Positions 30,130 through 38,073 of a stretch of DNA of 38,073 nt are shown one piece after another. The DNA is from Welwitschia mirabilis (lineage: Eukaryota; Gnetophyta; Gnetopsida; Welwitschiales): contig JBOZIK010000001.1 in NCBI GenBank assembly GCA_051453625.1, positions 197,025,012-197,063,084 on the forward strand. The letters run 5' to 3'. The position numbers and the translations under genes were made by a program. Within the stretch, counting starts at the first letter, position 1. Every line of letters begins with the position of its first letter. The notes beneath the pieces were generated by a model. The model ran no database searches and was not told the origin of the DNA. It worked only from the letters and a program-made list of their open reading frames with translations.

Positions 30130-30800
30130 GAAATTGCCTCCACTCTGAGTTTGATAGGATAGTGATCCGAAGCAATCCTATTCAGATCATATGCTCTAAG
30201 AGGAAGTTTAGCTAAATCCTTATCTAAAAGAATTTTGTCAATCTTGGACATAATCAAATCCTTACCTACTTATCTATTGGACCTAGTATCCTTGCAACTA
30301 GTGATAGGGACATTTGTAATAGAGTTTCTTGCTAGAAAGTCTTTTAGGATTAAGGCTCCTATGAAATTCTAGTTATCACCCCCTAATTTTTCCCATTAAT
30401 AAAGACATTAATTAAAATCATCCAAGATGAACCATTTGGATTTATTTATTACTAACCTCTAAACTTCTTCCAAGATTGAGGCCTTAGCTTAATTATTTTG
30501 GGTGTTGTAAAGGTTTATGACAATCTAGCCTTCTTTTTTAAGTAATATTGTGATGTGATTCTTACTTATGTGAATCAGATCTGCCTCTCTTTTTGTAGAG
30601 ATCATGAGGCCTCTAGAAGTGCCTTAAGCTATAAAAAAAGTCCATTGCTGCCTTAAACTCACTTTTCCCATTCCATTTTTTATCTTTGTTTCCTATAAAC
30701 AAACTAAATTGATATTAAATTGATTGATAATGTTTCTTAGAGTCTTTTTCTTATAGGAGGATCCTAATCCCTGCAATTCCATGTGACAAAATTTATTGGG
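30130..30800 (-). pseudogene. LINE APE-type endonuclease (start of ORF2)
   Basis: It begins with MELQGLGSSYKKKTLRNIIN, then INLVCL.ETKI (family: WNvRGL...k...l......p.i..lqETK). Next come WFILDDFN near 30450 (family: GGDFN, first Gly pair changed), GGDN, LIMSKIDKIL (R.DR.l-like block) and RIASDHYPIKLRVEA near 30160 (SDH block). The substitutions and scattered stops would inactivate it. The domain nicks target DNA. ORF2 starts about 370 bases after the ORF1 zinc knuckles. Confidence 0.85.
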
Positions 30801-31169
30801 GGTGTTTTTGCCCCTTTCTAGGTGCTTAACCTTTTCTTAGAGTATTTTCAATGGTGGCTTAGGAACTATTAGTCACATTCTCTGTCATTTCCCATTATTG
30901 AAGAGTTTTATTGTTGGACCTTCCCTTGGTTTGAGTTTCCACTTCATTAGGTTTATCACTATTTGGAGGTAGTTGAGTATTCTATTCTCCCACAAGAGGT
31001 TGAAAGGGGTTATACTTCATCTTTTGTGCTTTCTTTTCTTGTTATCCTTAGTTTCCTTAGGAAAAATAGTAGTGCTTTCCCCTATGTTCCTTTCTTTGCT
31101 TATGTCGACATATGCTCTAGTTGTATCCAGTCTTTTTACAAAAGCTACATGTTTCCTTTGGCCGTTCCT

Positions 31170-31860
31170 TAATGTTAATTAATTATTTTCTGTGTTCTTC
31201 TCTTAAATGACCCAATTTGCCATAATGTGAACATTTCTTTTCAGGAGAAGTACATCTTCCAGAAAGATGTCTTGATTTTCTATTTTCTCATATGTAACAT
31301 CAAGCTCACAAATACCCCATTTAGATCTAAATTTTATGGATTGAATCTTCTTTGTATCCTCAAGGCTCATTCAAACATAAAATCTGGCCAACTCTAGTCT
31401 TGTTTGTTTAATAGTAATCCTGTCAAGTTTAACAAGTTTACCAAATTGAGCTATCATTTTTTTAAGAGATCTTCATCCCAAAACTCTAACAGGAAGTTAT
31501 GGATGTGGATTCAGATCGATAACCTCTTAAATATATTTAATTCCATTTGTACCCTTAGTGTTCATTTAGATAGAGTAAGACCTTAAACCCCAAAGAACTA
31601 AGATTCTCTTGTGATTATTTCATCTTGATCTCATTCATTACTTAACTGAAATAACACCAGCCTTTCTACCATAGTAATAACATCAACTTGACTCACTCAT
31701 ATCCATTTAGTGGCCATCCATTCATGGATCTGATTCAGCCTAGGCTAAGGGCTAGATGAAACGAACTTTTCGATTAAACTATATCTAAGTTTCTTCTAAA
31801 TCTTATAGTATGCATCTTTATCAATATCCAAAACTAGGGATTTCCCTTTCTTGGAGAACT
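31170..31860 (-). pseudogene. LINE ORF1: DUF4283 domain and zinc knuckles
   Basis: From about 31860 the minus strand gives SLVLDIDKDAYYKI, then NFLLEFWDEDLLKK (family: l..fw.e..l..ig), FGKLVKLDRITIKQTRLELA with RFYV (ARvCVe block) and KWGICELDVTYEKI. This is the DUF4283 region typical of plant L1 ORF1. Two CCHC-like knuckles follow near 31250-31130: CSHYGKLGHLREEH (second and fourth ligands changed) and CSFCKKTGYN.SIC (His changed to Tyr). ORF1 would bind element RNA. A frameshift lies in an A run near 31460. A run of 14 A at 31891-31904 (T on the coding strand) marks the 5' UTR. Confidence 0.82.
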
Positions 31861-33291
31861 AAGTCTTCTCCCTATTGGGGTCAAGCCCCTAAAAAAAAAA
31901 AAAACCCTAAAAGCAGATCAGAACTAAGAATTAAAAGTATTCTACAAATTACCTATAGAAGGACTATCTAGCTATCAAAATTGCCCCTGCTCTCCATGAT
32001 CAGGGACCAAAACTGTCCCCGCTAATCCACAGCCTTTCAAGCCTCGCTCCCTCCTATGCTCTAGATCCACTGAAATCCTAGCAAAGCTCCAAAACCAAAC
32101 CACAGGTCTCATTATTTACCAAGTAAAACATCTAAAGATTTAATTAAACTACTACCCATTATCATATATATAATAAAAACTTCTTAATAGAAAAAAGTTA
32201 TAGGAATGGATGTTAATTTTTTTAATTATATTTTGTATAATAAAACCTTAGTATTTACATTACCTAAACAATATAAAGATAATAGAGTTTATAAAATTGC
32301 AATTAATTTCAATGATGAATGAAGTAGCAAAATAGTGAAAATTTTTAAACAATTTCAAAAACACAACCAAAATGTAAATCTTAGTTCTATGTTATGTTTT
32401 TTAAGTGCAATTTGAAAGAGGATAAGCTATATACACCAAAACTATAAAGGAATAACAGGGAATTATCAATTACCTTAATGGTATTTGATAATAGGACGAA
32501 TACATACTTCAACCAATGGAACCACTATTTGTGTCTTTTAATGTAACTCTTATATATGTTATATATGTTAAACAAAATATTCATTTCAATTTTTCTTAAT
32601 AAATTACTTCAAACTTTCATTCGTTAGAAGTCATTTTAAAAAATATCAAAGCTATGTTTAGATGCAATGATAAAACTAATTAAGAAAATCTAGAAAGTTT
32701 TAAAGTGGTTAAAGAGCATGATAAAAATCACTAAACTTAAGGCTACATATATTATCTGATAGTTTATTCCTTAAACAACCCAATATATAAAATTGTAATA
32801 AATAATAATTACATATATTACCTACTTATTTGCATCAGATTAGTAAGGGATTATAACAATTATTTGTATTTCTTTGTTGTCACTGTAGTGGATGATTTTC
32901 ATTACCCATAGTTTCTCATGCCCTTATTTTGTTATTTAATTAATAACAAATGATATAAGAGTTCAAATTCCTTTTCCCCGTATTTTGAAGTTGATAACAT
33001 ATGAACATGGATAAGAGCTTAATGGAAATAGATATTACCATTCAAGATATTATACTAAGTGACATGTCTTTGAGTTGGTAAAAGCCTTGTTAATGTTATG
33101 TTATTATATAAAAAAAAGAAATTGATACTTATTGGAACATACAAGCAAATACTAGAAGAACGAGGAGGATGATGATAGTGTTATTAAGTAGAAATGAAAA
33201 GAATACCCAAAAGAACCAATAATAAATGTTAAAAAGTAAGCATGAGGTAGAGTAAGCATAAGGAAGAGCTAGTATGAGAAGAAAAATAGGG

Positions 33292-33314
33292 GGAGACAGA
33301 GAGTGGGAGGGGGA

Positions 33315-33371
<57 letters not shown>

Positions 33372-33430
33372 GCGATGGAGGAAGGGAGGGAGGCAGGAGG
33401 GGAAAGAGAGGAAGAGAGGGGAAGAGAGGC
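33292..33430 (+). repeat. Long purine tract with (AG)n microsatellite
   Basis: About 140 bases almost without pyrimidines. It holds an uninterrupted (AG)n run of about 26 units (33317-33368) followed by GGAAG and GGGAGG variants. Long open frames on both strands here are artefacts of the repeat. Confidence 0.95.
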
Positions 33431-34328
33431 ACAAGATCTAGGTATTGTTTGGTACATTAAAAAGTCATTATATAATGGTTATTATAAGAAGGTAGATGGT
33501 TTATGATGCCTTTAAAAGAACATGTCCAGGTAGTAGAAATAATAATAATAAACAAAGGATTAGCAAAAGCAACAAGGAAAGTTTTGCAAGGAAGTATGAG
33601 AAGAAAAGCTTGATACAACCATCAAAGTTATCTATTTAACAACAAGAATACTATGGAAATCAATGAGGAGTATTTTGTGTGTTTGTATGTTTACTTGTGT
33701 ATTTGTAGAGCTATGGATGTAACTTTAGTTGTAGTAGTAGAGACTACTTGAGTAATTAGTTAGATATTGGAATGTGTTTCGATATCTACACATGAAAAAT
33801 GCAGAAATTTATGAAAATGTCAATTGAAAGATACTTGTAAATATAATGTTTGATTGCATATATAAGTTCAAAAAAACCTATGTAGGTAGCATAGAGACTT
33901 TGAAGATTGCAGATAACTAAGAGCAATTATAGTAAACATGGATGCGACAACATAAAATAATAAATTTAAACTCTTGTGATTGAAGGATACTTAATAAGCC
34001 ACTATTAATAAAAATAAACATTTGTGCAGTTGAGTACTATAACATTCTAGTAAGAGAAATAACTCCTATCTATTTGTGTTAATAAACTAGAGAAAAGACA
34101 ACATAAGAAACAACTATATTTAGTAATGATAATAGAAACATGTAGTATTTTGATGCACTAAAAGGTTTGCTAGTTGTGAAATAAATAAAGATGTATTTAA
34201 GATTGTATTAACAAGTGGCTAAGGTAAAGTGTTGATTATATGATTATAGATTTAGAGAAGAAATTCATTAAATGTAAATTTTTGTATAACTATAGCTATA
34301 GATTAAGAAATTTACCTTGAAAAGGCAA

Positions 34329-34374
34329 GTACCAAATGGTGATGCTTACATGTACCAAATGGTGATGCTTACAT
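34329..34374. repeat. Perfect 23-bp tandem duplication
   Basis: GTACCAAATGGTGATG with CTTACAT occurs at 34329-34351 and again, without mismatch, at 34352-34374. Identity in a region with no selection suggests a recent event. Confidence 0.95.
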
Positions 34375-34696
34375 GTGCAAAACATACTCAATAAGAATAC
34401 ATGTGTAATAAAAAAGTTAACATCATAAATGAAAAGTCATAATAATAAAAGATAAATAGGAGAAGATTTAGTATAATCATAATTACTTTTGTTCTAAGAT
34501 ATTTTGTTTTCTATTTTTTTATAGTTTTAGCTAGATGATTCTTTTTCAGTCATACCTCTCTTCGTTGTGTTTATTTTATGTAAAGGATCATGTTATTGAG
34601 GTGAGATCCTTATAGTTTTTTCCTTACCTCTCTCTATAGCCTCATATATACATCTTTTTTTCTTAGATGAAATATCTATTCTTTTCTCTATCCTTC

Positions 34697-34760
34697 NNNN
34701 NNNNNNNNNNNNNNNNNNNNNNNNNNNNNNNNNNNNNNNNNNNNNNNNNNNNNNNNNNNN
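34697..34760. other. Assembly gap, 64 N
   Basis: A run of N in non-coding sequence. Confidence 0.99.
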
Positions 34761-37082
34761 AGGACATGTCAAAATTATTAACCATATTATTCTTTAGAAG
34801 CACAATATCAAAATTTTCTAAATGAATTAGTTAATTATTTACACTAGATGATAGAAGTTCTAGTGATAAATAAGTCATCTAAAGGCTTAAACCTATAACA
34901 TTTTGAGCATAGGATGATTATGATCTTATAAGTTATACTAGTATCCCTTTAGCAAATGTCCTTTAGATAATATAAGAAGATTAAAAATATGATAATCAAA
35001 GTTATTATTAATAAATAAAACCCTTAGATGTTTTTTATATTTATGTGTTTCATATTTTCATTTATTTAGTCCATCTCATTTTTAATCATTCAGTACTCTG
35101 TATGATTTGTTAATACTTTCTTTTATGTACAATATTTGAGTGAATGGTGTTAGTTATAGAATAGATGTAGGATCTTCATAATCATCTAAAATATCTATAG
35201 GTTTTTGGATCTCCTTAGCATGTTACATTCGTAAATGCTTTAGAATGTTATATTCCAAAAAGAGTTAGTACTTGAAAAATGATAGAATAGAAAAATTAAT
35301 AAAATAAAAATAATCTAAATGAATTAAGACAAATTATAAAAATCATTACATAAACTATTCTCAATCACTAAAATAATCAACACATACCTAATGCTTAATA
35401 CTAGGCTATTTTAGAATCACAATACTAAGTTAAAATGTTATGAGCATAGTGTTACTTTTATTTGAAGCCTTCCATATAATGTAGTCGATTTGACTTATGT
35501 TTATAAGTTGTAGTTTCAATATCTTCAGTTTGAACACTATGGTGTGCAAATTGAATTATGGCTCTATTCAATATTCAGTAGATACATTGTTCAAGATCTT
35601 CCACATTTTGAATATGAAGCATAAATGAGGCTTTGACATTTAATGATTACTTATTAGACTTAAAATAACTATGCATGGCTTTTCATCTCATGGAGCAAAC
35701 TAGTGATCCTAATAAGTATAAACCTTTTCCCATGAATCTTATCTAAAAAATTGGTATTTAAAAATCAAAATACACATAACCTAAAAGCTCTTATAACCAT
35801 CTAAACTGCATGATCCTTTTTAATGCGTAATTTACCAATTTTTCTTATTTAATTTCTAAAATACATCTAGTAAAAGAAACTTACCATTGTTAATAATTTT
35901 AATAGTTGCATCAACTTAAATGTATTTTCATTTAGTGTTATGTAGTAAGAAAAGCCTTAGATCTAGACATGATAATTTTTAAGCTTAAAATATCTTTAAT
36001 TAAGATATTACATTAGGTGAACATCATACCTTTTAAAATATAGATGACATTTTGTTTTAATGAGATAATATTTCTAAAAATGCTTACTTTTGGATCTAAC
36101 CTAATAAAAATGGATAAGTAACATTTAAATGTAATGTAGTCAAACCTCTTAGATTTGATATTCTTAGTTAATAAGAAAGAGTATCAAATTTTAAAGATAA
36201 TTCTCTTTTAAAGAGCATCAAATTTTTCCACTACATTACTTAATAAATCTGTATCATGTTTTAAAGAATTTAATTCATGGAAAACCATATGACAATTTTC
36301 AAGGTTATTAGTTTTCTTTATTGGGTTAAAACTCATGGGTCTGTCAACCTGTGAGCTAGTACCAAATGAACTTGCATCATTTTAAATGCAAATATTTTAC
36401 ATTACTACCACATTAATTTAAATAGAATTTGAAAACATTATAGGCACTTTTATTTTTCATTCCAATTGAATATTCAATGAAGTGAAATTGTCTTCTTTAA
36501 AAATATCGAGCGCAAAATGGAAAAATCAATAAAAGGAAACTACTATGTGTATATAATGCTAAAAATCCAAGACTTATGCAAAAGAGTCTAACATGCATAA
36601 AAGGAATTTAACTTATTACAAGATTTAGCACAAAGTTTAACAACAAATATTTTTTAAAAAAATTCGATCTTAAAGAATTATTAAAAATATTTAAAACTAA
36701 AGTGGCATTGTGTTCGTTCTTATTTATAGTTATGAATTATTTAATAATCCAACTAGTGAAACACTTATCCTCCATTTAAAAATATATGGATTCGAACCTT
36801 TGGATGCCATATTTAACACATTATAAAGCCTTGGGCATAAATAAATCATTTGTTAGGGTGGTTGTGATGGTTGTAGTTCCATAAGAGATGGTCATTAAAA
36901 AAGCTTTAAGTTTGAAAAGCCTCCTTTCTTTTCTAGAGCTAGGTATAACCTTAATAAATTAGTTAATGCTACATGAATCTAAAAGAATTTTGCATACTAA
37001 GAGATGTAATAAACAATATAGTAAAGAATTCTTCATATATGATAGATGTACCCATTGAGAAGAATTCTATTTTTTATTTTTT

Positions 37083-37392
37083 CTGAAGAAAAAAGTATAT
37101 GTATTAAACTAGGAAATGTACATTAGGGGCGAAATCGCCCTAGCGTAATAGAAGCATTAACCATTCGTAACAGCAAGAACAGTAGACAAGAGAAAGAGGG
37201 GGGACGAAATCTCCCCTCAGAAGGACAACGTAACAAAAAGTTGCATAAGGGGGTGCACTTACTAAGGAGACAACCATATAACAAAAACAAAACTTAGTAT
37301 TACAAAAAGACAGGGGGCAAAACCGCCCTAGAAAACTAAGCAACTCAGAATACTAAGAAAAAAGCCAAAAAAAGAGAGAGGAGATCAGTTCT
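37083..37392 (-). other. 3' UTR of LINE copy 2 with three hairpins
   Basis: Three similar GC-paired elements occur: GGGGCGAAATCGCCC (37126-37140), GGGGGGACGAAATCTCCCC (37198-37216) and GGGGGCAAAACCGCCC (37313-37328). Each can fold as a short stem with a small A-rich loop. Two similar elements occur in copy 1. The final part, next to the tail, contains TACATTTCCTAGTTTAAT on the minus strand, shared with copy 1 apart from one base. Confidence 0.65.
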
Positions 37393-37740
37393 CTACAGAC
37401 CTCTGCAATAAGGGAACATGTCATGATGGTTGTGCTCAAGTAAGAATCTACCTAGGTCGTCTGAGAGCACCTCAAAAGCTTGATTGATTTCCTTGAATTN
37501 NNNNNNNNNNNNNNNNNNNNNNNNNNNNNNNNNNNNNNNNNNNNNNNNNNNNNNNNNNNNNNNNNNNNNNNNNNNNNNNNNNNNNNNNNNNNNNNNNNNT
37601 TCCTTGAATTCTTTAGCATAAGCCAGGCTCTTATCTGGATAAAGGCACAAAGCTTGCTTTCTATAACTCGATTTTATAGCCTAGGGAAGAGCTTGATGAG
37701 AGAGACCCAGGGTAATGAATGGACATCTTTTTAACCCATA
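37393..37740 (-). pseudogene. J (DnaJ) domain encoded by the LINE, copy 2
   Basis: The minus strand reads DMNTARREVLVATLYGLKRC, FITLGLSHQALP, a stop, AIKSSYRKQALCLYPDKSLA and, on the other side of the N run, FKEINQAFEVLSDDLGRFLL followed by EHNHHD and a stop at 37393. All four J-domain helices can be assigned. The HPD triplet is YPD (37633-37641). Compared with copy 1 it has one stop in helix II and no frameshift. YAKEFKE and FKEINQ overlap across the gap, so the domain is probably complete. Confidence 0.78.
37500..37599. other. Assembly gap of exactly 100 N, probably false
   Basis: TTCCTTGAATT stands on both sides of the N run. Removing the Ns and one copy of this repeat gives a continuous J-domain frame that aligns base for base with copy 1 at about 25760-25785. 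The true distance is probably zero. Confidence 0.85.
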
Positions 37741-37775
37741 TAATGTTGCTACAAGAACTTCCCTCCTGGCCGTAT

Positions 37776-38040
37776 TCATGTCAATACCCTAAGTTTGGGG
37801 TTAGGGTCCCAAACAAGAGGAGTCAGATGTGGAGCTTTAGAGGGTACTAGGGTCTGAAGTTGGAGGGGGAGAGTGCTAGGATTCCTAGGTAGGATTAGCT
37901 GGTGAGGAAGGTCCTGAAGCAAGGGAAGGATAAGGTGGATACTAAGCTTGAATTGGGCTGGGAGGATGCTCGTCAAGAGATTTCTATTAGGTCAGGAACG
38001 AAGATGGATCTACTAAGAGAGCTGGGGGTGAAGAAACCCC
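37776..38040 (-). pseudogene. Pro/Ser/Thr-rich linker of LINE copy 2
   Basis: The minus strand is open in one frame from 37976 to 37776, and two frames code for Pro/Ser/Leu-rich peptides (for example HPPSPIQA and HSPPPTSDPSTL). It corresponds to the linker of copy 1 and is probably disordered. Which frame was the original cannot be decided from one copy. Confidence 0.5.
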
Positions 38041-38073
38041 CCTACTGCTAGGGCTAGAAGGAGCTGCTCTTTC

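Larger units (their letters stand above)
25345..32110 (-). mobile_element. L1-type LINE with a J domain near its 3' end, near full length
   Basis: Minus-strand order: a GC-richer 5' UTR (from about 32110), ORF1 with DUF4283 and zinc knuckles (31860-31170), ORF2 with endonuclease (30800-30130), RT (29620-28700 and into the N gap), zf-RVT (27240-26950), an unassigned coding-like region (26935-26390), a Pro/Ser-rich stretch and a J domain (25885-25673). Last come a 3' UTR and a tail ending ...TTTAATATATATACTTTAAAAAAA at about 25350. A second copy of the 3' part lies at 37069-38073, so Pro/Ser region, J domain and 3' UTR belong to one mobile unit. Many stops show that this copy is inactive. I could not find a convincing target duplication. 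Confidence 0.75.
32111..37068. other. AT-rich gene-free region
   Basis: About 5 kb in which I recognise no gene, RNA or element. All open frames are short or come from the (AG)n tract. It contains the purine tract at 33292-33430, a 23-bp duplication at 34329-34374 and a 64-N gap at 34697-34760. It may be very old repeat DNA. Confidence 0.5.
37069..38073 (-). mobile_element. 3' end of a second J-domain LINE copy, cut by the window edge
   Basis: The minus strand carries a Pro/Ser-rich region (38040-37776), a J domain (37740-37393), a 3' UTR and an A-rich tail (plus strand CTATTTTTTATTTTTTC, about 37068-37083). It is homologous to 25345-26390 throughout, with the same gene order and orientation. 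The 5' part lies beyond 38073. The N run at 37500-37599 falls inside the J domain. Confidence 0.8.

Noticed and set aside
33129-33506. Several overlapping frames of 60-100 codons on both strands.
   Set aside because: They are translations of the (AG)n purine tract and have no protein features apart from the repeat.
1-38073. CRISPR arrays, bacterial promoters, Shine-Dalgarno sites, rRNA and functional tRNA genes.
   Set aside because: No regularly spaced repeats, no operon structure and no complete cloverleaf were seen; the retroelements show this is plant nuclear DNA.

Overview
The window reads as nuclear DNA of a land plant with a large, repeat-rich genome. It is AT-rich and holds no bacterial-style operons. 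Old plant retroelements are nested in it (Sirevirus-like and other Ty1/copia elements, a Ty3/gypsy fragment, L1-type LINEs whose ORF1 is of the DUF4283 type, and a tRNA-derived SINE). There is one stretch that looks like an intron-containing gene. A gymnosperm-like giant genome is my best guess, but nothing here proves the lineage.

Layout. (1) 1136-9569 is a structurally complete but decayed Ty1/copia element on the minus strand. It has two ~0.9 kb LTRs, a 5-bp target duplication (CTTTG), an initiator-Met-type primer site, gag, protease, integrase, RT, RNase H and an extra env-like/accessory reading frame between pol and the 3' LTR, which suggests the Sirevirus lineage. (2) 11605-13250 is a plus-strand copia RT/RNase H relic, split by a ~0.45 kb LTR-like insertion. 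(3) 13280-14560 is a minus-strand Ty3/gypsy 5' end (LTR, primer site, gag). (4) 15582-18513 is the best candidate for a host gene or gene relic: minus-strand coding segments with plausible splice sites, a zinc-ribbon-like CxxC pair, an acidic tract and a coiled coil. (5) 19341-19527 is a SINE. (6) 21300-24500 is a heavily decayed plus-strand L1-type LINE. (7) 25345-32110 is a much better preserved minus-strand L1-type LINE, which meets the first one tail to tail. (8) 32110-37068 is an AT-rich desert with a long (AG)n purine tract. (9) 37069-38073 is the 3' end of a second copy of the LINE in (7), cut by the window edge.

The most interesting observation is in the LINE of (7) and (9). Downstream of endonuclease, RT and zf-RVT regions, in the same orientation, both copies carry a Pro/Ser-rich stretch followed by a recognisable J (DnaJ) domain and a 3' UTR with GGGGCGAAA..CCC hairpins. 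One copy keeps H and D of the HPD triplet and the other keeps P and D, so the ancestral element probably had an intact HPD. I know of no described LINE with a J domain; this needs a database search. Three N runs (27607-28591, 34697-34760, 37500-37599) limit the reading; the last looks like a false gap.
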